DNA from: Hermatobates lingyangjiaoensis
Lineage: Eukaryota; Arthropoda; Insecta; Hemiptera; Hermatobatidae
DNA length: 64,000 nucleotides
NCBI GenBank assembly: GCA_026182355.1
Contig: JAPFBL010000120.1
Span: forward strand, 186,001-250,000
Direction: 5' to 3'
Shown in pieces: positions 20,450-32,364 of this stretch; positions within the stretch are counted from its first letter, which is position 1, and each line of letters opens with the position of its first letter. A program made the position numbers and the translations under genes. Below the pieces are notes generated by a model, which was not told the DNA's origin, did no database searches, and saw only the letters and a program-made list of their open reading frames with translations.

Positions 20450-21360
20450 CTTGGATACCCTGGCCAACTTAAAAGAAAAAATGAGACGTGACTTTAATCA
20501 TCAGACATCAACATTTTTATTAGTAAGATCCAAAAGTTTATCTTTTTTCTTTATTTTCTATCAATTTTTATTCTTCTGATGTTTGTATAACCACCTTGTG
20601 CTGCACTAAAGAAGAATTTCATATTTGAAAATTCACTATTTCATTGTTCCAGCTTTATTATTTTTTTTTTATAAAGAATTAATTGAATGTATTTTTCTTT
20701 TTATTTAAAGAAGTAGATATCTGATGAAATCACATAGATCCTCGATTTGCTTTCTTTTACATTTTCCATCAGACACATATAAAAGAAGGAAGCATTGAAA
20801 ATATAAGTGCACTTATCATTATGAAAAGATATTCTTCAAAATAATATCGAAATGCTATTCTCATAAAGCCGTTATATAAAAATGTAATTTAAAAATGCAT
20901 TTTTACATTGAAGAGTAGGTATAATTAATTGTGTGGATGTTTTTTTAATTTACTTGTAAAGATTTAAAATGTATTCATGATTTATTCACATTCCGTTATA
21001 TTATTATTGTAATTGAAATTTACATCATTATTTGATATTTTATTTTCTATGTATAATTCAAGTCACGTAAGTAATTGAAAATCCTCTGCATTATGCAGTG
21101 GTTCATGTTATTTTCAGTAGAAGCGAATGGAAATAGTCGACGAATTGAGATGTGCTCCATATTATATTTGTCCATTTTTCAGATTTATTATGAATGGAAA
21201 TTTTATTTTGAAACTATATTACTGTTATTATTATTTTTATTATAATTACTATTATTATCAATTTATTATTAGTATGACAATATATTCATGATAACAGAAC
21301 GTTTTCGATGACGTGTGGCCCTCAGAAACCGTTATTTTATATTCTCATTAGTTTACCTAT
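20450..21360. other. AT-rich DNA, nothing recognised
   Basis: A run of attatt repeats at 21,225-21,275. No element or coding signal identified. Confidence 0.5.
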
Positions 21361-21367
21361 AACTATA

Positions 21368-21690
21368 GGGGGCCAGATGAGCTCAGTGGTTAACATACTC
21401 GCCTCTGAACTGGTAGGTCCAAGGTTCGATACCCTCTTGGCCCTCGATTTATTCACGTGGGAGGTGAATTTATCTGATCATAGGAGAGGACTTTAAGCTG
21501 TCGGTCTCGAACCTGTACGGTGTCAAATACACGTTAAAGATCCCTACACGAAATACACTTCATTTATGCAAAATTTAGAACTCCCAATGTAGAATCAGTT
21601 TTAATTGGGTGGTATCACAAAGAGCCCAATGTTCGGCCTATGTGAGTGCCCTTGAGGGACTGCTACTGCAACCTAAAGGGTTACCTACTA
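21368..21690 (+). repeat. Full-length SINE, second tail type
   Basis: Head 'ggggccagatgagctcagtg' with A box and B box (GGTTCGATACC, 21,423-21,433). The body is as at 17.3 kb up to 'cccaatgtagaatcag', then a different 3' part ('ggtggtatcacaaagagccc', 'gcaacct'). Followed by (ACT)n. Two subfamilies thus share head and body but differ in tail. Confidence 0.85.
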
Positions 21691-21735
21691 CTGCTACTAC
21701 TACTACAACTACTACTACTGCTACTACCACCTATA
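21686..21735. repeat. (ACT)n trinucleotide repeat
   Basis: About 15 imperfect units directly at the SINE 3' end, probably grown from its tail. Confidence 0.85.
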
Positions 21736-21829
21736 ATTATCTAGATTTAATTACCTAGTTTTCTATTATTAATAAGGAAAGTAGGAATTAAAACATATAA
21801 TAATTATATATTATAAAGTAATATTTAAT

Positions 21830-22400
21830 ATTGTTAAAATCATTTAATGCATAGGCGAATCTGATTCAGATCTGACCGAACTTTCGGGTATTGTATACAC
21901 AGAAGATAAGTGACAATAGATAACACAATACAGAGAAACCAAATGCCCTTGATCTAATTGTTACCTTTCCCCAAATCCCTTAAAAAATCCCTAAAGAAAC
22001 AATTCTTCTCTTCATTTGAGAAAGCTGCTTCAAGACCACCTTTCAATTGCACTTGATACATTTAGTACAGAGTGGTTTTTAGAACTTTTGACCTATGGGA
22101 TCATGCTAGAGGTAAGATTGGGTCTAAAAAAATCAGCCCGACCCAACCCAGGCCCGCGAGTATTAAAGCCTACTGTGGCCCAAGTCCGACACGGCCCTAT
22201 ATCCGAAGGGTACATATTGGAGTTTATTCTCCACCAACCAAGCAAATCTCGGTCATTTGTTTAATCTAAATTATTTATTTTATAACAAATATTCCTTAGT
22301 TTAATAGCCATAAATTGTTTCAGTATACATAATATATAAATATATATTTATTAAAAAAAAGTTGGCTATATAGAAGCCCGAGTCAAACCTGATCCGACCC
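21830..22400. repeat. Dispersed or duplicated block, unknown family
   Basis: 'actttcgggtattgtatac' and 'agaagataagtgacaat' near 21,880-21,920 recur at 22,625-22,660. Between them lies a GC-rich stretch with 'cccgacccaacccaggcccg'. The two related segments flank the minisatellite, suggesting one element of about 900 bp with internal expansion. Confidence 0.45.
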
Positions 22401-22560
22401 GAACGTAATAATTGACATTTCTGAGTCCGACCGAACGTAATAATTGACATTTCTGAGTCCAACCGAACGTAATAATTGACATTTCTGAGTCCGTCCGAAC
22501 GTAATAATTGACATTTCTGAGTCCGACCGAACGTTATAATTGACATTTCTGTATCCGACC
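22401..22560. repeat. 32-bp minisatellite, 5 copies
   Basis: Units start at 22,401, 22,433, 22,465, 22,497 and 22,529 ('gaacgtaataattgacattt' then 'ctgagtccgacc'). Few mismatches, so recent. An open frame across it on the minus strand only mirrors the repetition. Confidence 0.9.
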
Positions 22561-22779
22561 GGACCGAAATACGGTAATGTCTAATATTGTTAAAATCATT
22601 TATTTTACTGATTTTAGTATTCCCAAACTTTCGGGTATTCTATATACAGAAGATAAGTGACAACCGAATACAGAGAAAGAATTGTTTCTGAAGTAATAGT
22701 TGTAATAATGTAAAAATTGACATTTCTGGGCCATACCCGGCTCAAATGTCGAGCTTAGGATCTTACCTATAGATCATAC

Positions 22780-23510
22780 TACTGCAAATACAACTATTTT
22801 TCCTGACAAACTAATTTATTTCTTCAGAATAATTGACGACCTTTGTTTCTGCAGATCTGCAGATCTACATAGGGCAATCTGTTACCTAGATTTAAATATC
22901 TAGGTAATTTAGATGGTCACCTTTAGATTTCAGGTCTGAATGTACTACTTGAAGTATTTGTAAGTGGGAAGAAATATATTTTGTTAGTTAGTTATCACTA
23001 TGACAAAGACAAATAAGAAGTTTTCAAGAACATGGGCTGTCATGTAAAGTCTACGGTGAGAAGTCTTTTCCTATGCCACATTCACTTGCTAACATCATGA
23101 ATGTTAAATTTTTCTTATTCTTACCTCAATCAATAAACGAATTGCACAACCTTTGAATCATTTCAAAAATAATTCCATACTGTACAAATCTAAAAAAGGA
23201 ACTAATATTAGTTCACACTTCTTCCCTTCTCTTATGATTCTTTGATTCTTCCTCTCTCACTCCCTCTCCCTTTGAGCTCTAATCCTTCAATTTTATATTA
23301 TCTCTCTCATCTCATGTGAGCTCACTATTCCTCAAGTATAATTCCTGTAGTTCAGTTTATATATCCCTCTATCATTCTGGTGGTATATTTTGTAATTTTC
23401 TCTCAATTGGTTAAATAAAATCATCCAAGTTTCTTATCATGAAATAACGACTTTTCAACCAATTACCTGGAATGTGCAAAGTCAATTTTTTTGCAGATGA
23501 ATACAGAAAG
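22780..23510. other. Unassigned DNA
   Basis: Includes a pyrimidine-rich stretch (23,215-23,345, ctctctc-type). No coding or repeat family identified. Confidence 0.45.
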
Positions 23511-23512
23511 CT

Positions 23513-23878
23513 GTTTGTTTTTGTTGTTTCATTTCCAACACCCACAATTATAAGGTTTTCACTTTTTAGTGCTGTTCTAGGGCTTAAATTGTGGCTCATT
23601 TATTATTTGGTACCCATTATAGTAATGAGCGTGCTGCATTATCTGTTGATTCTACATTTGGAGTCCTAAATGTTGCCTAACTCAAGTGTATTTAGAGTAG
23701 TACTCTTTAACAAGTACCTGACATCGTATAGGCTCGGGACTGATGGTTTAACGTCCTCTCCGAGCGACGACGTACTCAGATTTATTCATCTCCCACTTAA
23801 ATAAATCGAGGTGAGTATTGAACCTCGGACCTACCCGTTCCGACGCGAGTACGTTAAACACTAAGCTGACCTGGCCCC
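23513..23878 (-). repeat. Full-length SINE, minus orientation
   Basis: The same subfamily as the 17.3-kb copy, in reverse: tail 'ttgtttttgttgtttc', then 'ggctcatttattatttgg', 'gtgtatttagagtag', 'gacatcgtataggctcggga', head ending 'gctgacctggcccc'. Confidence 0.85.
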
Positions 23879-24404
23879 TGTGAATAGAGAAAGCATACAT
23901 CATACGAAGGAGGAAACTTCTAATGATAGAACACTAGCTACATAAGCATTCAAACAACTTCGGAACTAAAATCAAATTGAGATTTGACATCTTCGAGATT
24001 GTAGAATATTAGGAATAAGCAGCTCAGAGTATGTCAAATTGAAAGAAATGTAACTTTGTACCAAAATAAGTTATCGTGAATTTTATGTGAATTCACTTAA
24101 AGCACAATGTTATTGTACCGTTTACATAACAGAAGTAAATATCCTTCTGTTCCCTAAACTTTGAGGATTCTCAAAAATCAGAACAGCTTTCATAATGATC
24201 AATATGAAACTTGTCATGATCAATATGAATGATCATGTCACTTACTTTGACATGAAGTTAACTTTGACACTTATTCTTATCGATTGCTGTATATATTAAC
24301 GATCTATCAAATATCTTTGGAAAAGCATATTTGTCGAATTGATTCTTTTTATTTGTTTATGCACATTTACATATAATTATATATGTATATGTATTACATT
24401 GGTA

Positions 24405-24590
24405 TATGTATTACGAGGGCAATAGCCTCTTCTATGAGGGTTGACAGCTAGCGGATAGTTTTCTACTCTTTCTTACTGTACTCCTTTGTTTCCCCAAACA
24501 TCTCTTTCTGGACATTAGTCCTTTGCTGCCTTTTCACCCTTTTAAAATACCACTCTTCCCTCCCACTCTTCTCAACCCCTTGATGAATAA
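24405..24590 (+). mobile_element. Family A pLTR, upstream part only
   Basis: 'ttgacagctagcggatag' through 'ttactgtactcctttgtttc' to 'cactcttctcaac' matches the arm of the 13-kb foldback, but the ribozyme part is absent. It ends at TA-rich sequence. Confidence 0.7.
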
Positions 24591-24604
24591 CATATATATG
24601 TATA

Positions 24605-24915
24605 CACTTTTTCGTTGGAAATACGATCCGAAACGGTCAAATATAATTCAATGTAGAAAAATAAGCATAGAGAAATCAAAAACACACACTTACAGTCTCT
24701 AATTTTTGGTTTCAACCGTCTTTAGGAAAGATAAGAGAGGGAAACCAAGCGCACTGGTTCAGAGACGGTTGGAGCCGTCAGAGGGTCTCCCAACCGTCCC
24801 TGGACCAGTGCGCTTGGTTTCCCTCTCTTATCTCTCCTGAAGGCGATTGAAACCAAAAATTAGAGACTGTAAGTGTGTGTTTTTGATTTCTCTATGTTTC
24901 TTTTTCTACATTGAA
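24605..24915. mobile_element. PLE foldback, family B
   Basis: Arms 24,647-24,770 and 24,785-24,915. The left arm alone extends to 24,605 ('ttttcgttggaaatacgatc'). Hammerhead motifs in both arms are damaged: CTGAAGG with ACCAAAAA on the plus strand, CTAAAGA on the minus strand. Confidence 0.8.
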
Positions 24916-24939
24916 TCATATATATGTATATATATTTCA

Positions 24940-25035
24940 AAGTCCAAATCACAAGAAGAAATGAGAAAAAAGACTAAGATCTTTGGTCTTCGTCAGAATC
25001 ATATCCCAACTGTTACGAAGTTGTTCTATGATACT
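24940..25035 (-). mobile_element. Family A fragment
   Basis: 'atcacaagaagaaatgag', 'agactaagatctttgg' and 'tcttcgtcagaatca' match the minus-oriented family A arm with the stem II region deleted. Confidence 0.6.
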
Positions 25036-25084
25036 GTTAATCGGCTATATTGCAAATCGGCAGCAAGTGTTCTCGTAAGTAAAT

Positions 25085-25265
25085 ATTGTTAAAACTAGCA
25101 GCAGCTTCTGCTCCCATGGTTTTTAATCTGGTGGCGTTGATCTTATGGGTGGTTTTTCTAAAATGGCACCCCAGTCGCAGACAAGAAAATCAGCCGTAGG
25201 ATCGACACGTCCAATTTAAAAATCGTGAGAGCAGAAGCTGCTGCTAGTTTTCACGAATAATATAC
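25085..25265. mobile_element. PLE N-terminal foldback (AEAA type)
   Basis: Left (minus) and right (plus, 25,222-25,255) arms both encode 'V-x-AEAAAS' ('gagcagaagctgctgctag' on the right). The spacer holds the decayed remainder of the ORF start. Ends in TA-rich sequence at 25,260. Confidence 0.55.
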
Positions 25266-25519
25266 ATATATATTTGTTCGTGTAACATAATATTTTTAAT
25301 ATTAGTTATAAATAATATATGAGGATACTTATATTTTCTTGATAAATAGGAGAATATAAATGACACACCAAAATATATATTACTTTAATATACATTTCAT
25401 TATAATGATATAATGCTGAAGGTATTTTATACAAAAATATAGTAATAAATACCAGGATAGTTAAACATTTTAGACGAATTTTAATATATAAGTTGTATTG
25501 TGATTGATGTTATCCCTAT

Positions 25520-25740
25520 GCCTGGAGTGTTACCTGAGTGGAATGTAGATGAAAGACAATATGGTAATGTATGCGATGGGACCCAGCGATGTTGAGAGCA
25601 TTCTGGTACGACGCGATGCCTGTGCGGTTAGCGACTGGAGCCGGCTCCGAGTGATCACGGTGTATCGTTACTGTGATGTGGTGGGGAGGTGTCCATCTCC
25701 GCCCACGACTCCGTCAAAATACCACCACCATTGGCACAGG
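25520..25740 (+). other. GC-rich island of unknown origin
   Basis: About 220 bp of clearly higher GC than its flanks ('gactggagccggctccgagt', 'ggtgtccatctccgcccac'). A 66-codon frame is open (25,549-25,749). No family recognised; it abuts a SINE at 25,740. It could be an exon or part of another element. Confidence 0.3.
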
Positions 25741-26045
25741 TTAGATTAGGTTACAATAGCAACCTTACAAAAGAACACTCGTAGGCTAAATATTAGCCCT
25801 TTGTGATAGAACACAATGAAAATTGATTCAACACTGGGAGTCCTAAACTTTGCCTGACTCAAGTTTATTATATAGAGTAGAGATATTAACGAGTACCGGA
25901 TATCGTTTAGGCTCGGAACTGAACGGTTTAACGTCCTCTCCGGGGGATGACTTGCTCCCGCGCGAATAAATCGAGAACCACAGCGGGTGTTAAACCCTTG
26001 ATCTACTTGTACTCAGATGAACACGTAAGCAACTGCAACCAATAA
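25740..26045 (-). repeat. SINE copy, minus orientation
   Basis: Tail 'ggttagattaggttacaat', body 'caagtttattatatagagta', reverse B box region 'gtgttaaacccttgatc', head end near 26,035. Second tail type. Confidence 0.75.
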
Positions 26046-26084
26046 GTTGCAGAATTTACATATTATAAAAGACATAATATAGGG

Positions 26085-26350
26085 TGGCCTGGAAATGACA
26101 GTCCCAAGAGATAACACACATTGACCGAATGCCAGCCCTTTGTGACTCCATACAATAAACATTCCTCATTGGAAGTCCTAGATATTGCATAACTCAAGTG
26201 TATTTAGAGTAGAGATCTTTAACGAGTGTCTGACATCATACTGGCTCGGGACCGACGGCTTGACATCCTTTCTAAAGGGTGATATACCCAGTTTTTTTAC
26301 CTTCAGTTTAAATAAATCGAAAACGACAGTGGGTATTGAATCCGAGCACG
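26085..26350 (-). repeat. SINE copy running into the satellite
   Basis: 'cctggaaatgacagtcccaa' to 'tcaagtgtatttagagtag', 'catcatactggctcgggacc' and 'gtgggtattgaatccgag'. From 26,334 its head sequence is the first monomer of the satellite, so the satellite starts inside this SINE. Confidence 0.8.
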
Positions 26351-29300
26351 GTTCCTCTTGGCTAACCGGGCCTCCAAACAGTGGCACAACACTCATCATC
26401 ATTTTGTACCATTTCTAATGACTCTAACCAATAGCTTTCCACTTAGTATTGAATCCGAGCACGGTTCCTCTTGGCTAACCGGGCCTCCAAACAGTGGCAC
26501 AACACTCATCATCATTTTGTACCATTTCTAATGACTCTAACCAATAGCTTTCCACTTAGTATTGAATCCGAGCACGGTTCCTCTTGGCTAACCGGGCCTC
26601 CAAACAGTGGCACAACACTCATCATCATTTTGTACCATTTCTAATGACTCTAACCAATAGCTTTCCACTTAGTATTGAATCCGAGCACGGTTCCTCTTGG
26701 CTAACCGGGCCTCCAAACAGTGGCACAACACTCATCATCATTTTGTACCATTTCTAATGACTCTAACCAATAGCTTTCCACTTAGTATTGAATCCGAGCA
26801 CGGTTCCTCTTGGCTAACCGGGCCTCCAAACAGTGGCACAACACTCATCATCATTTTGTACCATTTCTAATGACTCTAACCAATAGCTTTCCACTTAGTA
26901 TTGAATCCGAGCACGGTTCCTCTGGGCTAACCGGGCCTCCAAACAGTGGCACAACACTCATCATCATTTTGTACCATTTCTAATGACTCTAACCAATAGC
27001 TTTCCACTTAGTATTGAATCCGAGCACGGTTCCTCTGGGCTAACCGGGCCTCCAAACAGTGGCACAACACTCATCATCATTGTGTACCATTTCTAATGAC
27101 TCTAACCAATAGCTTTCCACTTAGTATTGAATCCGAGCACGGTTCCTCTGGGCTAACCGGGCCTCCAAACAGTGGCACAACACTCATCATCATTTTGTAC
27201 CATTTCTAATGACTCTAACCAATAGCTTTCCACTTAGTATTGAATCGAGCACGGTTCCTCTGGGCTAACCGGGCCTCCAAACAGTGGCACAACATCATCA
27301 TCATTTTGTACCATTTCTAATGACTCTAACCAATAGCTTTCCACTTAGTATTGAATCCGAGCACGGTTCCTCTTGGCTAACCGGGCCTCCAAACAGTGGC
27401 ACAACACTCATCATCATTTTGTACCATTTCTAATGACTCTAACCAATAGCTTTCCACTTAGTATTGAATCCGAGCACGGTTCCTCTTGGCTAACCGGGCC
27501 TCCAAACAGTGGCACAACACTCATCATCATTTTGTACCATTTCTAATGACTCTAACCAATAGCTTTCCACTTAGTATTGAATCCGAGCACGGTTCCTCTT
27601 GGCTAACCGGGCCTCCAAACAGTGGCACAACACTCATCATCATTTTGTACCATTTCTAATGACTCTAACCAATAGCTTTCCACTTAGTATTGAATCCGAG
27701 CACGGTTCCTCTTGGCTAACCGGGCCTCCAAACAGTGGCACAACACTCATCATCATTTTGTACCATTTCTAATGACTCTAACCAATAGCTTTCCACTTAG
27801 TATTGAATCCGAGCACGGTTCCTCTTGGCTAACCGGGCCTCCAAACAGTGGCACAACACTCATCATCATTTTGTACCATTTCTAATGACTCTAACCAATA
27901 GCTTTCCACTTAGTATTGAATCCGAGCACGGTTCTCTGGGCTAACCGGGCCTCCAAACAGTGGCACAACACTCATCATCATTTTGTACCATTTCTAATGA
28001 CTCTAACCAATAGCTTTCCACTTAGTATTGAATCCGAGCACGGTTTCTCTGGGCTAACCGGGCCTCCAAACAGTGGCACAACACTCATCATCATTTTGTA
28101 CCATTTCTAATGACTCTAACCAATAGCTTTCCACTTAGTATTGAATCCGAGCACGGTTCCTCTGGGCTAACCGGGCCTCCAAACAGTGGCACAACACTCA
28201 TCATCATTTTGTACCATTTCTAATGACTCTAACCAATAGCTTTCCACTTAGTATTGAATCCGAGCACGGTTTCCTCTGGGCTAACCGGGCCTCCAAACAG
28301 TGGCACAACACTCATCATCATTTTGTACCATTTCTAATGACTCTAACCAATAGCTTTCCACTTAGTATTGAATCCGAGCACGGTTTCTCTGGGCTAACCG
28401 GGCCTCCAAACAGTGGCACAACACTCATCATCATTTTGTACCATTTCTAATGACTCTAACCAATAGCTTTCCACTTAGTATTGAATCCGAGCACGGTTCC
28501 TCTGGGCTAACCGGGCCTCCAAACAGTGGCACAACACTCATCATCATTTTGTACCATTTCTAATGACTCTAACCAATAGCTTTCCACTTAGTATTGAATC
28601 CGAGCACGGTTCCTCTGGGCTAACCGGGCCTCCAAACAGTGGCACAACACTCATCATCATTTTGTACCATTTCTAATGACTCTAACCAATAGCTTTCCAC
28701 TTAGTATTGAATCCGAGCACGGTTCCTCTGGGCTAACCGGGCCTCCAAACAGTGGCACAACACTCATCATCATTGTGTACCATTTCTAATGACTCTAACC
28801 AATAGCTTTCCACTTAGTATTGAATCCGAGCACGGTTTCTCTGGGCTAACCGGGCCTCCAAACAGTGGCACAACACTCATCATCATTGTGTACCATTTCT
28901 AATGACTCTAACCAATAGCTTTCCACTTAGTATTGAATCCGAGCACGGTTCCTCTGGGCTAACCGGGCCTCCAAACAGTGGCACAACACTCATCATCATT
29001 TTTACCATTTCTAATGACTCTAACCAATAGCTTTCCACTTAGTATTGAATCCGAGCACGGTTCCTCTGGGCTAACCGGGCCTCCAAACAGTGGCACAACA
29101 CTCATCATCATTTTGTACCATTTCTAATGACTCTAACCAATAGCTTTCCACTTAGTATTGAATCCGAGCACGGTTCCTCTGGGCTAACCGGGCCTCCAAA
29201 CAGTGGCACAACACTCATCATCATTTTGTACCATTTCTAATGACTCTAACCAATAGCTTTCCACTTAGTATTGAATCCGAGCACGGTTCCTCTTGGGCTA

Positions 29301-30514
29301 ACCGGGCCTCCAAACAGTGGCACAACACTCATCATCATTTTGTACCATTTCTAATGACTCTAACCAATAGCTTTCCACTTAGTATTGAATCCGAGCACGG
29401 TTCCTCTTGGGCTAACCGGGCCTCCAAACAGTGGCACAACACTCATCATCATTTTGTACCATTTCTAATGACTCTAACCAATAGCTTTCCACTTAGTATT
29501 GAATCCGAGCACGGTTCCTCTTGGCTAACCGGGCCTCCAAACAGTGGCACAACACTCATCATCATTTTGTACCATTTCTAATGACTCTAACCAATAGCTT
29601 TCCACTTAGTATTGAATCCGAGCACGGTTCCTCTGGGCTAACCGGGCCTCCAAACAGTGGCACAACACTCATCATCATTGTGTACCATTTCTAATGACTC
29701 TAACCAATAGCTTTCCACTTAGTATTGAATCCGAGCACGGTTCCTCTTGGCTAACCGGGCCTCCAAACAGTGGCACAACACTCATCATCATTTTGTACCA
29801 TTTCTAATGACTCTAACCAATAGCTTTCCACTTAGTATTGAATCCGAGCACGGTTCCTCTTGGCTAACCGGGCCTCCAAACAGTGGCACAACACTCATCA
29901 TCATTTTGTACCATTTCTAATGACTCTAACCAATAGCTTTCCACTTAGTATTGAATCCGAGCACGGTTCCTCTGGGCTAACCGGGCCTCCAAACAGTGGC
30001 ACAACACTCATCATCATTGTGTACCATTTCTAATGACTCTAACCAATAGCTTTCCACTTAGTATTGAATCCGAGCACGGTTCCTCTTGGCTAACCGGGCC
30101 TCCAAACAGTGGCACAACACTCATCATCATTTGTGTACCATTTCTAATGACTCTAACCAATAGCTTTCCACTTAGTATTGAATCCGAGCACGGTTCCTCT
30201 TGGCTAACCGGGCCTCCAAACAGTGGCACAACACTCATCATCATTGTGTACCATTTCTAATGACTCTAACCAATAGCTTTCCACTTAGTATTGAATCCGA
30301 GCACGGTTCCTCTTGGCTAACCGGGCCTCCAAACAGTGGCACAACACTCATCATCATTTTGTACCATTTCTAATGACTCTAACCAATAGCTTTCCACTTA
30401 GTATTGAATCCGAGCACGGTTCCTCTGGGCTAACCGGGCCTCCAAACAGTGGCACAACACTCATCATCATTGTGTACCATTTCTAATGACTCTAACCAAT
30501 AGCTTTCCACTTAG
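26334..30514. repeat. 113-bp satellite, 37 tandem copies
   Basis: Monomer starts near 26,334, 26,447, 26,560, 26,673 and so on to 30,402, all 110-114 bp apart, ending at 30,514. The monomer begins 'tattgaatccgagcacggtt' (SINE head, reverse) and ends 'ctttccacttag'. Two main variants at one site: 'cctcttggc' (copies 1-5, 10-14, 29, 31, 32, 34-36) and 'cctctgggc' (6-9, 15-26, 30, 33, 37); copies 27-28 are 'cctcttgggc'. A second site varies between ttttgtacc and ttgtgtacc. The period is not a multiple of 3 and every frame is stopped, so it is non-coding. Confidence 0.95.
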
Positions 30515-31235
30515 TAGACCTTTACATTATTTCTATATGTAAACTCTATGGTCTACTATTGTTTCCATTTTATAATTATGCAGACAATCAGTACCTACGT
30601 AAAGATTCAGAGTGATTTAAAAACCTTCATTTTTATTCATATGGTTTATAATGAATGATAAAACTATTCATTCAATTCATTTTATCATATAAAACACTTA
30701 TTAATAACGTACAAAGAAAGAAAAACAAAACTTATTTATGATTTAATAGTTCTAATTTTGCTTAGATCCACATAAACACAAAGAACATGAGGTCAAGTTT
30801 GAAAATCGGATATAACTTTACAGATACCCTATATAAAAGCATAATATTAGGAAACAATAATGCATCAAATGTTTAATAGCTTTGAGAGAAGTGTATTTCC
30901 TCTACTAGGGTCAAGTCAAGAAAAATAATAACCGTGTCCTGTAATAGAATTTTTATTGTGTATAGGAAAAGAGCAGAAGAGACTTTGATGCAATATTATT
31001 GGGACAGAAGTGCAGTCGATTTAGCCCGACTGTATGAAACATCAATATGCCTTAACGCCTCACATATACGTGTAATATACTAGCTATTTGTGACAAACTG
31101 AAAACAGGTAATAAAAGAGGAAATATTATTGTGCTAAAGCATTGAGTCGACCATTGAAGGGATACGGTCAAGCCAGTCTTAAAGTATTCTGCAATATTAG
31201 CTGAACACTTGCTTATTAGCCGTCAAACCTTAAGT
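30515..31235. other. AT-rich DNA, nothing recognised
   Basis: Unique-looking sequence beyond the satellite. No coding signal. Confidence 0.5.
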
Positions 31236-31383
31236 CAGTGATTCTCAACCTTGTTTCGTCACGGTGCATTAACAATTAGATAAATTAAAGAAACATAGTA
31301 AAATAACTGTTATCAAGTTACTTGGTATAATACCAAGCAGAAAAATCACAATAAATAAACACATTATGCAATCAATGAAATTA

Positions 31384-31590
31384 AACCACAAGGAAAAAAA
31401 GAAAACAATAGAACAAATGCTCTGAGGCCTTTCAATTTATCTCATCAGAGAACAAACAAAGTAACAACTAAGAAGATGACCTTAATCTAAGATAATCTTC
31501 TTAGTTCTTACTTTGTTTGCTTTCTGATTACATAAATTGAAAGGCCTCAGAGCATTTTTTCTGTTGTTTTCTTTTTTTCCTTGTATACTA
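31384..31590. mobile_element. PLE foldback, family M
   Basis: Arms about 31,384-31,480 and 31,490-31,585. Minus arm: CTGATGA, weak stem II, GAAAGGCCTC and stem I TTCT/AGAG; helix III is the palindrome AGGCCT with C17. The plus arm has CTGATTA. The left arm is longer at its outer end. Confidence 0.7.
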
Positions 31591-31709
31591 TCATATATAT
31601 TTTGTAAAAATAGAATACTATAATAATTTTCAATGGAATGTAAATTAAAATAGCATTACAAAGTAAACATAATGTTTATTTATTGGTAAATTAAAAACTA
31701 CATTTATTC

Positions 31710-31947
31710 TAAAATTTGAAGTTGGTGTTTTTTGACAACTTCATTTAAATTTGGGCGTAAAAAGGATAATGCTACTCTCATTTCATGATATTGATTTAAA
31801 AGTCAGGATCTTTTTTTTCGTTTTTATGTTGATCAAAGCAGAAAAACCAAACTCGCACAAATAAGATATAGAAATTTGTAATAAAACATTTAAAGCTTTT
31901 TGTGATATTGTCGGATAATCGAATCTAAGATTAAGCAACTGGTTGAG
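31710..31947 (-). pseudogene. hAT transposase C-terminal dimerisation region
   Basis: On the minus strand: LNQLLNLRFDYPTISQKALN, then 'VLLQISISYLCEFGFSALIN', 'IKTKKK', a stop/frameshift near 31,795, then 'HEMRVALSFLRPNLNEVVKK' and HQLQ. 'YLCE-x-GFSAL-x-x-IKTK' and 'LRLALS...RP' are hallmarks of the ZBED-like hAT transposase end. Broken by the frameshift and lacking everything upstream. Confidence 0.8.
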
Positions 31948-32329
31948 CATCATTGCTTTATTTTATAATTCATCATGAAATTGTAACATATTGTATAGAG
32001 AAACGCTCAAAGTTATTGAAATAACACTGAAATGATTTGTCAGAGCATATTGGTAGAGAAATACTACTTTTGTTTTACTGTGATATTTCACATGCCGCAC
32101 CTCAATAAATAGCTAATTAAGTTAATTATCGTTAATTAGGTTATGTTACGTTGATCGTATCCAAACAATGACTTTCTTAGAAGAGCCAGAAATATCTCTG
32201 AGTCAGACGGTATTTGATCTTTACAATATGAATAGGGACTCATTATATCACTTCAATAGGTGACAATCTTGGGATTTGACACCTTTGAATGAATAATGCT
32301 TAGTCTTTATGCTTTTACCAACAATAACA

Positions 32330-32333
32330 ATCT

Positions 32334-32360
<27 letters not shown>
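32330..32360. repeat. (TA)n microsatellite
   Basis: About 13 TA units at the edge of the family F pLTR. Confidence 0.9.

Positions 32361-32364
<4 letters not shown>

Larger units (their letters stand above)
31236..31990 (-). mobile_element. hAT element 3' part with nested PLE foldback
   Basis: 'cagtgattctcaaccttgtt' at 31,236 is a hAT terminus. The transposase C-terminus follows at 31,710-31,947 on the minus strand, so this is the 3' end of a minus-oriented element. A family M foldback (31,384-31,590) sits between terminus and ORF. The 5' end was not found. Confidence 0.65.

Noticed and set aside
27916..30260. Open frames of 64-113 codons repeating MTLTNSFPLS and similar words
   Set aside because: They are translations of the 113-bp satellite, whose period is not a multiple of three and which carries a stop in each monomer. 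They are shadows of the repeat.
26334..30514. CRISPR-like array
   Set aside because: Repeats are head-to-tail with no unique spacers, in an animal genome. It is a satellite.
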